Of a stretch of DNA of 64,000 nt, positions 11,901 through 22,620 are shown one piece after another. The DNA lies in the NCBI GenBank assembly GCA_016946835.1, contig JACVTC010000119.1:444501-508500 (forward strand), in the 5' to 3' direction. How positions within the stretch are numbered: the stretch's first letter is position 1; the number at the start of each line of letters is the position of its first letter. The stretch is from Neocallimastix lanati (nom. inval.) (taxonomy: Eukaryota > Neocallimastigomycota > Neocallimastigomycetes > Neocallimastigales > Neocallimastigaceae). The notes below the pieces were generated by a model. That model was not told the DNA's origin. It did not search any database and saw only the letters and a list, made by a program, of their open reading frames with translations. The position numbers were made by a program, and so were the translations under genes.

Positions 11901-12906
11901 AGAAATCATAATTATTCAATAATGAATAATTAATATTTCTTATAATTAATGAAAAATAATTAATAATTTATAATTATTTATAAAATAATAATTATTTTTA
12001 AAAAATATTTATTTAAATAATAATTAATATATTCATTGATTTTAACTTATAAATTTATTTAATAGTTATATTTTCATATATTGATCTAAATTTATTTACA
12101 TATTATAATTTATACATTTATATAAATAATATAAAATTTATTTACATATTATTATTATTCATTTAAATAGAACTTTCACAAAAAAATTATGTAAATTTGT
12201 ATTTAATATTTTACCATAAAAATATTAGTTATTTTAATTAAAATGAATTATGTATTTTGTAATGTATTATAAACTATAAATGTATCTAATCTATCATATT
12301 ATTTAATCTTTATTTTTTAAATGAAAAAAAAAAAAAAAAAAAAAAATCTTTTCTTTTATTAATTCTTGTCCTATCAGTATTTAATATTTTATAATTAATT
12401 AGAAAATCGGTAATTAATGTTTTTCCTAACAAATAGGTTTTCTTTAATTATACGATGATCAATATGATTAGAATATTGATCGAAAAACTATTTAGGTTTT
12501 TCTTCTAATCTTTTCCTAAATAGATTTTTTGTTAAGATTAGAAAATAAATTTATTTAACCGATTAATTTTTTAAAAAAATATAAATAGGACTCTTGAATT
12601 CTCTTTGAGAAATCAAGAGTTATTATTTTAAGAAAATATAATAAATAATAACAAATAAAATAAATTTTTTATTTATATATCAAAAAAAATATTATTAATT
12701 ATAAAAGCTTTTTTTTTTAATATTTTTCAACTACTATTCTACTGTCGCTTGGTTATTGTTTATTATATTTACTTATAATAAACTCTACATAATTATTAAG
12801 TATAATTTTAATTTTTATTTTCTCAATTTTAATATTATTTTTACATAATATTAAAATTGTAGATAATAGTTATATTAATTAATTTTAGTTTAGTATAGCT
12901 ATTACA
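11897..12906 (+). repeat. 3' LTR of the 7-13 kb element (LTR family A, type 1)
   Basis: About 1010 bp, ending GCTATTACA. A TATA box (TATAAATAGG) near 12581 is followed by the inverted repeat ACTCTTGA (12590-12597) / TCAAGAGT (12613-12620). A second inverted repeat (GTTTATTATA / TATAATAAAC) lies near 12760-12782. The same two structures occur in other family A LTRs here. Confidence 0.88.
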
Positions 12907-12910
12907 ATTG

Positions 12911-13379
12911 TGTAAGAAATTTAGATAAATTTATTATAAAATTTATCTATCTTTCTTATTTAATACATTAATTTAATACATTAAATTATTGTATTTATTT
13001 TAACCAATAATATTTAATTATTAATTTATATATATTTGATTCTTTTGATTTCTCTTCGAAAAATCAAGAGTTATTATTTTAGAATTTTTATAATAAATAA
13101 TAATTCAAATAAAATAATTAATAAACCAAAACCTTTTAAATAAAACATATTTTATAAATATTTGTGTCTTTTATTCCTTTTGTGTTATTGTTTATTATAA
13201 ACTTTCTATAATAAACTCTCTTTTATATTAAGTTAAGTATAATTATTTATTTATATTATTTTATATTTATTTAATTATATTTAATTTTATTTTCTCAAAT
13301 TAACGTTAATTAGCAATAATTAATGTTAATTTGTAGTAAAGAAATTATTTATAATTAATTTTATAAGTAATTTCTTACA
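12911..13379 (+). repeat. Solo LTR, family A, type 2
   Basis: It has terminal inverted repeats TGTAAGAAAT...ATTTCTTACA and starts 4 bp after the preceding LTR. It carries a weaker form of the post-TATA inverted repeat near 13039-13070. Confidence 0.75.
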
Positions 13380-13384
13380 CATTG

Positions 13385-14237
13385 TGTAAAGAATTATAAT
13401 TATTTTTCAAAATAATTATTATTCTTTATTAAAAAAAATTAATATTTAGAGTTTATTATTTTATAAAATTTTATGAATAATTTTATTAATTATGTCACAT
13501 AGTAATTATTAATGAATGTTATTGTTTTAAAATTTATTTACATTAAATTAAATTATCAATAATTAATATATTAAATTATCATAATGTATTATTGTATTAA
13601 AATAATGATAAATTCTATTTAATTAAAGAAAATTAAATTGTATTAAAATGATAATTTTATTTAATCAAGAAATAATTAAATTATATTATTTCTTGGACTT
13701 TTAATTAAGAAAATTAAAAGAATTAATTATTTAATTATACTTGTGATTAAATATTAATAAAATTAATATATAATTAGTTAATATGTTTTCTCCCTTATTC
13801 GGGTTTTCTTATTAACTAAAAATTGATGTAATTAAACACCAATCGAGATCTATCTAGTTTTTTCTTCTAATCTTTTTCTTTTTCTAGATAGAGATAATTT
13901 TCCAAGATTAGAAATCAAATTAATATAAATAGGACTCTTGATTCTTCTAAAAATAATCAAGAGTTATTATTATAAGAAATTATAATAATTAACACAAATA
14001 TTTTAAAATTACTTTTAATAAAAAATTTTTATAATAAAATAATTTCTAAAATACTCTTAACCTACTTTTAGTGTTGTTTATTATAATCTTATAATAAACT
14101 CTAAGTTTTTAAATTCTCGCTTTCAAATTTTTATATTATATTTTTTAATTTTATCTCAATTAATAATATTTTTTATTATTAATTGTAGCAAGAATTAATT
14201 ATTAATATAATTAAATATTTTTTAATTAATTCTTTAC
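13385..14237 (+). repeat. Solo LTR, family A, type 3
   Basis: It has perfect 11-bp terminal inverted repeats (TGTAAAGAATT...AATTCTTTACA) and an exact 5-bp target duplication, CATTG (13380-13384 and 14238-14242). A TATA box near 13925 is followed by ACTCTTGA (13934-13941) / TCAAGAGT (13957-13964). Confidence 0.88.
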
Positions 14238-14240
14238 ACA

Positions 14241-14704
14241 TTGATACGTGACCACTATAAAAATAGTATTTAGGTAGATTCTTTAGGTTAAAGAAATACT
14301 TAAATATTATTGGTCAATAATAATTTTATAATAATATATATAATTTTAGAATAATAATTATTAAACGGAGAATTCTTTTATTTATAAGTTTATACTTATG
14401 ATAAATTAATTCACATAAATAGCTATTTTTATATTTTATTTTAGTATAGTTAAAAAGAGATATTATATATAATTGAGATAATTAATTATAATATTTATAT
14501 AAGAGAGTAATAATAATTAATGTAATAATTAATAATTAATAATAAATAAAGAGAACATTAAAAAGATATATTTATTACTTTATTTTGTATTATTGTATGT
14601 GTTATTTCTATTTAATATTAGAATATTTTATTTTGTCATAATTCCTTATTGTCATTGCCCATAAATAAATATTAATTTAGATACATAAATAAAATATCGT
14701 ATCA
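14241..14704 (+). repeat. Solo LTR, family B, copy 2
   Basis: Nearly identical to 2189-2649, with TGATACG...CGTATCA ends. TTAT follows (14705-14708), then the next LTR. Confidence 0.85.
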
Positions 14705-14708
14705 TTAT

Positions 14709-15268
14709 TGTGTAATAATTTAATTAAGAAATTATAATTAAATTATTAATCATTAATATTAGCTCTAACTGCTAATATTAAAGGTTTAGAAAAGAATCAT
14801 ACTTACCTATGGTTCTTTCTAATTATTGAGTTTATTATAACGAATTATAATAGACGAAACACTGAAACTGATAAAGAAAAGTTTTAATTATAAAATTTGT
14901 TTTTAAAATAATTTGTTTTATTAATTATTAGAAACTTTAAATGTTAAAATTATTTATTATTATTATTATTATTATATTATAATTGTTATAATAATAACTC
15001 TTGATTTCTCAAAGAGAACTCAAGAGCCTTATTTATACTTTTTTGTCAAAATAAGGTTAAAATCAAAAGTGGTTCTAATCTTAACAAATCTCTTATCTAG
15101 GAAAAGACTAGAAGAAAAACCTAGATAAGTTTTTTGATCGATATTCTATCCATATCGATCATCGCGTTAATTAAATAAAACCGATTACTTTTAAGAAGTA
15201 ATTGGAAAAACCTTAATTAACCGATTACTTAATCTAATATAATAATCGAAAATAAAAGAATAAAATAA
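14709..15268 (-). repeat. Family A LTR, reverse orientation, partial
   Basis: It begins TGTAATAATT after TTAT. On the minus strand it carries the family A TATA box and inverted repeat (14997-15004 with 15020-15026), and it resembles 49473-50337 reversed. It joins a family C LTR near 15268. Confidence 0.7.
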
Positions 15269-15537
15269 TGAAAATGTTGTGTTTTTATATTTATTGTAAT
15301 GTATTAATTGAGAATGAGTAATAGTGAATAATTATTTTAATAAATAAATATAATAAAGTGAATAATTTTAATAAATAAACATAATAAAATGAACATTATA
15401 TTCTAAAATAATAATAATTTGAGTGTATTATATAAATATATAATAATTATTATACTATTTCATAAATACGATATTTCTTGATTAATTCCCTCTTGCTTTT
15501 CCCATATTTTATGATACTTTTTAAATTAATTGTATCA
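15269..15537 (-). repeat. Family C LTR, partial
   Basis: It matches part of 50344-50879 in reverse and ends TTGTATCA. TTTT (15538-15541) separates it from the next LTR. Confidence 0.75.
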
Positions 15538-15541
15538 TTTT

Positions 15542-16356
15542 TGATAAGAATGTACTAGATAATGCATTCTTAATTAAATCTACGATTTATTTCTTATACA
15601 TTATGTTTACATTATTATTTTTGTACTTTAATAAATTTATAAATCCAAAGATCAAAAATTAAATCAAAAATTATATTAAACTTTATATTTTTATATTAAA
15701 TCTTATATTAATAGTAATATTTTTATATATTTAAAACTTATATTAGCAATATTAATAATAAATCTTATTTTTTTTTATTTTTATATTAATAATGAAAATT
15801 TATATTAATAATATTTTTATATATTGATAATTAAAAATTTATATATTATATTTTAACTTTTATTATAAAATTTTATATCGAAATGTTTTATATTGAAAAA
15901 TATTTTATTTTATTAAAAACCTTTATATTAGAATAGTATTTTTATTTTTATTTGAATATTTTAACAGATTGTAATAAAACTTATAGCCAATTAAATAAAT
16001 TCTTATTAGTAATATTTTAGATATTTTAAAAAAAAAAAAAAATGTTTTATTAATATTATAAATGTATTTTATTTATATTGTTATAATTAAATTTTATATA
16101 ATTGATTATAAAAATCAATTTAAATTTAATAGTTTTTATATAAAAAAAAATAATAATAAAATGTAATTTAGTGGCAAGAACAACTTTTATACCTTGAAAA
16201 AAAAGTATAAATAGTTGTAAATTTTGCTACCAATTTTTAAAAACCATCAAATCATCAAACAAATTTAATAAAATTAATAAATAAAATAATAAACAAATAA
16301 ATAAAATTTGTGTGTCTTTTACTTTTATTTTTATTTAATTCTCTAAAACCTTAACA
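15542..16356 (+). repeat. Probable solo LTR, family I
   Basis: It starts TGATAAGAATG and ends CCTTAACA, with TTTT on both sides (15538-15541, 16357-16360). A TATA box (TATAAATAG) lies near 16208. No second copy is seen. Confidence 0.55.
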
Positions 16357-16360
16357 TTTT

Positions 16361-18157
16361 CTATGTAATAGCTATACTAAAACTAAAATTAATTAATATA
16401 ACTATTATCTACAATTTTAATATTATTTTTACATAATATTAGAATTGAGAAAATAAAAATTAAAAAATAAAAATTATACTTAAATTATGCCGAGTTTATT
16501 ATAAGTAAATATAATAAACAATAGTAGTTGTAAATATTTTTAAAATAAAAAAAAAAAGCTTTTATGATTAATAATAGTTTTTTGATATATAAATAAAAAA
16601 TTTATTTTATTTGTTATTATTTATTATATTTTCTTAAAATAATAACTCTTGATTTCTCAAAGAGAATTCAAGAGTCCTATTTATATTTTTTTAAAAAATT
16701 AATCGGTTAAATAAATTTATTTTCTAATTTTAACAAAAAATCTATTTAGGAAAAGATTAGAAGAAAAACCTAAATAGTTTTTCGATCAATATTCTAATCA
16801 TATTGATCATCGTATAATTAAAGAAAACCTATTTGTTAGGAAAAACATTAATTACCGATTTTCTAATTAATTATTAAAATATTAAATATTGATAGGATAG
16901 GAATTAATAAAAAAAAAGATTTTTTTTTTTTTTTTTTTTTTCATTTAAAAAATAAAGATTAAATAATATGATAGATTAGATACATTTATAGTTTATAATA
17001 CATTATAAAATACATAATTCATTTTAATTAAAATAACTAATATTTTTATGGTAAAATATTAAATACAAATTTACATAATTTTTTGTAAAAATTCTATTTA
17101 AATGAATAATAATAATAAGTAAATATATTTTATATTATTTATATAAATGTATAAATTATAATATGTAAATAAATTTAGATCAATATATGAAAATATAACT
17201 ATTAAATAAATTTATAAGTTAAAATCAATGAATATATTAATTATTATTTAAATAAATAATTATTTTAAAAATAATTATTATTTTATAAATAATTATAAAT
17301 TATTAATGATTTTTTCATTAATTATAAAAAATATTAATTATTCATTATTGAATAATTATGATTTCTTACATTCTAATACAGAATGAACAAATAATACTAA
17401 TTGTGATAGAATAATATAAATTATTCTAACCTTATAGATTATTCTATTCTATATAATTGGAACTTTCCAATATTCTTCAAATATTACTAAATAGAAATCT
17501 TAAGTTAATAAATCACCAATAAACTTATAATTCCTTTTTGAATTATAAATCCGATTCCATTATATTGTATTAAAATCTTTAGCTAAGAATATTGTCCTTG
17601 CCCACTTAATATATTAATATTATATTTCTTTTGTAATATGTTATATTGAAAATAATCAAGTCTATTATGTTATTAGAATTTTCGTTATCAATTTAAATTT
17701 ATTTTTAATTACTAAATTTAACTAAACCACAATTAAAATATTCTGTATAATCTCTTTATTTTTATTTTATATATATTAATATTAAACTATTATTAAATAA
17801 TTAGTAATTCAATAATATATAACTACTATTTATAACAATAATATTATTAACTAAAATAATAATTCAATTTCAATTTAAATGTTTTATTTATTAAAATAAT
17901 TAGTAATTAGTTTATTAAGAAATAGTTAGGCTTTACAAATTTTAATTTGATAAAAAAATATAAATACATGTAATTTTTAGTGAAATAAAATATAATCAAT
18001 AACTTTCTTTTTATTAAATAAATAATTACATTATTATTATTTTTCTTTTATAAATTTAAATAAATAAATATTGATTTTAAAACAAGATTATTTTTATTGT
18101 AATTTTATTATTTGTGTTAATTATTATTATATTCCTAAAACTATATGAACCATACCA
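16361..18157 (+). repeat. Family D solo LTR, copy 2, interrupted by another LTR
   Basis: Sequence from 17375 to 18157 matches 3590-4366 closely. Its first few bases lie left of a nested family A LTR (16364-17370). It ends CATACCA, followed by TTTC (18158-18161). Confidence 0.8.
16364..17370 (-). repeat. Solo LTR, family A type 1, nested in family D
   Basis: A full-length reverse copy (about 1007 bp) of the LTR at 11897-12906, with an exact 5-bp duplication TTCTA (16359-16363 and 17371-17375). It is inserted at the very start of a family D LTR. The post-TATA inverted repeat is at 16645-16652 / 16668-16675 (minus sense). Confidence 0.93.
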
Positions 18158-18161
18158 TTTC

Positions 18162-18688
18162 TGATAAAGAATGAAATAATAATGATATTTTTAATATAAA
18201 TTCTTAATAATTTATTATATAAAAATATATTATTATATTCTTTACTATTAATAATTTTCTTATATTCTATATTAATAATTTTTATATTAATTATATTTTA
18301 TATTTTTAAATATTAATTTATGTAATTAATTAATTTATATGATTGGAATTTAATAATGTAATTAAATTATATAAAAATATGTATAATCCATATTTTTTTA
18401 TGAAGGGGGCCTTTCTGAGAAAAGAATTAGAAATAGTAGTAAAAATGAATTAGGAATAGTAATAATTGAAAGGTTTCCCATATTGTTATAAAAATAAATA
18501 TTAATATTAATAAAGTATTTTTAACAATAAAATAATTATATAATTTATAAATAACAAATATTTTTAATAATAGTTCTTTAAATAAAATTTATAATGTGTA
18601 GTATTAATTTCTTTTAGTGTAATTTAGTAATTAGTTAATATATCTATTTATTAATGTTCACACTCCTTTCACAATATGAACCTCAACA
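18162..18688 (+). repeat. Solo LTR-like repeat, family E, copy 1
   Basis: It starts TGATAAAGAATG and ends CCTCAACA, flanked on both sides by TTTC (18158-18161, 18689-18692). It is followed directly by a second, highly similar copy. Confidence 0.75.
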
Positions 18689-18692
18689 TTTC

Positions 18693-19213
18693 GAATAAAG
18701 AATAAAATAATAATGATATTTTTAATTAAATTCTTGATAATTTATTATATAAAAATATATTATTATATTCTTTACTATTAATAATTTTCTTATATTTTAT
18801 ATAATAATTTTTATATTAATTATATTTTATAATTTTAAATATTAATTTATGTAATTAATTAATTTATATGATTGGATTTTAATAATGTAATTAAATAATA
18901 TAAAAATATGTATAATCCATATTTTTTATGAGGGGGCCTTTCTGAGGAAAGAATTAGGAGATATAGTGTTGATAATAAAATAGGAATAATAAATAGAAAG
19001 GTTTCCCATGTTGTTATAAAAATAAATATTAATATTAATAAAGTTATTTTTAACAATAAAATAGTAATATAATTTATAAATAATAAATATTTTTAATAAT
19101 AGTTCTTTAAATAAAATTTATAATGTGTAGTAATAATTTCTTTAGTGTAATTTAGTTAGTTAATTTATCTATTTATTAATGTTCACACTCCTTTCACAAT
19201 ATGAACCTCAACA
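18693..19213 (+). repeat. Solo LTR-like repeat, family E, copy 2
   Basis: It matches 18162-18688 along its whole length with small indels. It starts 4 bp (TTTC) after copy 1 and ends CCTCAACA. Confidence 0.75.
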
Positions 19214-19217
19214 TTTT

Positions 19218-20052
19218 TTTTTACGATACAAATGATAAATAAAAAATAAATAAAAAATTAAATAAACTATTAAGATTAATTAATAAATAAATAAGAAATA
19301 AATATTAAAGTATTAAAATATATAATAATGAAATTAAATAATGTATAAATAACTAAATTATTTAAAATAATGTATTAATTGTATTTATTTAAATTGTAAT
19401 AGTAAACAATTAGATATTTTATTATAAATAATTAAAATTATATTTATTATTATTTTATATTTTATTATAAAATTTTTATTATACTTTATTATATTTTTAT
19501 TATTATCTTATATTAAATATTATATTAAAATTATATTTTATTATATTTTATTATTATAAAATTATTATATTTTTTGTTATTATATTTTTATTATATTTTA
19601 TATTTTTATTTTTACTCCAATCAAATAAATGTTTTAAAGATATAAAAAGAACTAAGTAAAACAATACTTTAGTTCTTCCTCTTCTTTCAACTTTATTTTT
19701 ATATTTTTCTTTTAATTTTTCGAGAATGAAATATTAAATATTTTTAATTAGTATAATTAAATAATTAAATAAATAAGTAAGTAAAATTAAATTATTCTCA
19801 TAATAAATTGTTTAGTTTTGTTTTTTTTGTGTTTTTGTTACGTTTAAGGATAAAAATAATTTTGGTTTGTTTTAAATATTTAGTTTGTTAGGTAAATTAG
19901 TTATATTATAGAGATAAAATTTATTAAAATATTTATTTAAGTTATTTATATTAGAATAGTTAAAATAATATTTATTTTTGTTAGAGAAAAATTAAATTTT
20001 AATTATTAGAATATATTATTTTTTTTTTAAAATAATCTCCAATTCTGTACCA
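19218..20052 (+). repeat. Possible solo LTR, family K
   Basis: The segment ends CTGTACCA and is followed by TTTT. A TATA box (ATATAAAAAG) near 19640 is followed at once by inverted repeat GAACTAA (19649-19655) / TTAGTTC (19669-19675). The left end is uncertain and no second copy is seen. Confidence 0.4.
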
Positions 20053-20056
20053 TTTT

Positions 20057-20547
20057 TGATACGTAACCACTATAAAAATGGTATTTAGGTAGATTCTTTA
20101 GGTTAAAGAAATACTTAAATATTATTGGTCAATAATAATTTTATAATAGTATATAATTTTGGAATAATAATTATTAAACAGAGAATTCTTTTATTTATAA
20201 GTTTATACTTATGATAAATTAATTCACATAAATAGCTATTTTTTATATTTTAGTTTAGTATAGTTGAAGAGAGATATTAATATTTTATTATATTTATTGA
20301 TTTATAAATTAGATGAATATATATATTTGAGATAATTAATTATAATATTTATATGAGTAATAATAATAATTGATGTAATAATTAATAATTAATAATAAAT
20401 AAAGAGAATATTAAAAAGATATATTTATTACTTTATTTTGTATTATTGTATGTGTTATTTCTATTTAATATTAGAATATATTATTTTGTCATAATTCCTT
20501 ATTGTCATTGCCCATAAATAAATATTAATTTAGATACATAAATATCA
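20057..20547 (+). repeat. Solo LTR, family B, copy 3
   Basis: Similar to 2189-2649 and 14241-14704, flanked by TTTT (20053-20056, 20548-20551). It carries a short internal insertion relative to the other copies. Confidence 0.85.
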
Positions 20548-20550
20548 TTT

Positions 20551-21081
20551 TGATACGAGATATTTAATAAAAATGTAAAGTGATATAATTATTTTTTTAA
20601 ATATTATTGTAAATAATTTTATGATTAATATTTTCTAAATAAGTTAAAATTAATATTTAATAAGATATAATATTATAAAATTATTTTATTATTTTATTAT
20701 TAATATAAATTTATTATAAAAATATATATAATATAATTAATTAAATAATAAGTACAAATTTTAAATAATAATAATATAGAGAATAACAAGATAAAAATTA
20801 ATTAGGAAGTTTTAATTATAAAAAAATGTTGTGTTTTTATTTTTATTTAAATGTATTAATTGAGAATGAATAATAGTGAATAATTATTTTAATAAATAAT
20901 TATAATAAAGTGAATAATTTTAATAAATATAATAAAATGAATATTATATTCTAAAATAATAATTCGAGTGTATTAAATTATATATAATAATTATTATACT
21001 ATTTCATAAATACAATATTTCTTGATTAATTCCCTCTTGCTTTTCCCATATTTTATGATACTTTTTAAATTAATTGTATCA
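20551..21081 (-). repeat. Solo LTR, family C
   Basis: Reverse copy of 50344-50879 over its full length, with ends TGATACGAG...TTGTATCA. It abuts the upstream side of the ABCA gene. Confidence 0.85.
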
Positions 21082-21194
21082 ACCAAAAATGGTGGAGAAT
21101 CTTGGCGAAGCAAGTAGGAAAATATCGTGAAAATATAGTATAAAAATTAAATAAATAATAATTATAAAAGAAAATTATAATAAAAATTTATAAA

Positions 21195-21196
<2 letters not shown>

Positions 21197-21226
<30 letters not shown>
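21197..21226 (+). repeat. Poly(A) run, 30 nt
   Basis: An uninterrupted run of A lying just before the first recognisable ABCA coding sequence. Confidence 0.95.
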
Positions 21227-21228
<2 letters not shown>

Positions 21229-22574
21229 TTCTAAAAAATTAGTAAATAGAAACTTAAAAAACGAAATATCTAGTATAAAAGACACAAAAGAAAACATAAA
21301 ATTTAATCACTTTCAACTATCGAAATCGTTCTCAAATTCTAGTAATGATAATAAAAATTTATATATGGAAAATGGAGAAGCATATAAAATATATTATAAA
21401 CGAGAGAATTCCATGGAATATCCATTTAACGCATATAGTTTAACCGATTTATTAGATGAATTAGAATTTAACAAAAGCAGTTCTTTAAAACTTATAGAGT
21501 ATAATAATTTAAATGATTTTTTTTCGGAATATGATAACCTAATTAATTCACAGGAAAAAAATGTGATGATGCCATATGTAATAATAATAAATTTTGAAAA
21601 CGAAAATACCTATACTTTAATGTTTCATAGTTATTATGATATCATTAATAACCTCAATATAGAAGCATTTGACGATACAAATACAGACAACTTTAATTTT
21701 CAACTTTACTTAAATTACATTAGATATCAAAGCGTAATCCAATCAATAATTGATAAAACATTAATTTATTTACACAATAATAATGTTAATATTAATTATT
21801 TTAGTAGAATTATGGATACAACCGAAAAACGTGAAAAAAATTACGCGAGTTCCACTGAAGCATATTTATCTTTTTTTATTTTATTTTACTTTTTGTAAGT
21901 ATACATAAAAGATAGATATTTAAAATTAATAATAATAAAATGAATGAATAAGTAAAATAAAGCAAATTTATTATTCTTTATATTAAATATATTAAAATAA
22001 TAATACATTAATATTTTTAAATTACATTTTACATTCTTAAAAGTATCGATTAAAAATAAACAAAATATCAATACAGTTTATATTGAATTTTTAAATTTAA
22101 TTTAAAAAATATACCCAAGTAGTATAAATAACTATATTTAAATTAGTTATAAAAATAAATATCTGTACTTTTAATATTTTTAACTAAAGCATATGTATAT
22201 ATTTATTTAATTTAAAATATTAATAATATTTCAATTACTAATGAATTTTCATATATAATAATTTTAATAAATTTTTAAAAATACCACATTGACAAAAATT
22301 CTATAGACCTTGCTTTACAAATTTATTTATTTTTTTAGAAGAAGAGAAAGAAACAGGCATTAGAGATTTATATTTAGTTTCGGGTTTAAAGAAATATTTA
22401 TTCTGGATATCTTGGGTAAATTTAATAGTTTGTATAAAACAATTAAAAGTTATAAAAAAAACTTTAATAAATATTAGTAATTTTAGTTTGTATATATATA
22501 ATATATATATAAATATTACTTAAAGAAATATCACAATGTTATTATAGAATTATACTAATTACTTTTAATATAAA

Positions 22575-22620
<46 letters not shown>

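Larger units (their letters stand above)
7099..12906 (+). mobile_element. Ty3/gypsy LTR retrotransposon, broken
   Basis: LTRs of a 1-kb family flank a gag-pol body. ATTG lies on both outer sides (7095-7098, 12907-12910) as a possible target duplication. The left LTR matches only about the first 450 bp of the right one. Over that stretch the two are nearly identical, which suggests a fairly recent insertion. The coding body is broken in about three places. A solo copy of the same LTR lies at 16364-17370. Confidence 0.9.

Noticed and set aside
18859-19056. Small minus-strand hydrophobic open frame
   Set aside because: It lies wholly inside an LTR-like repeat and is not kept in the neighbouring copy.
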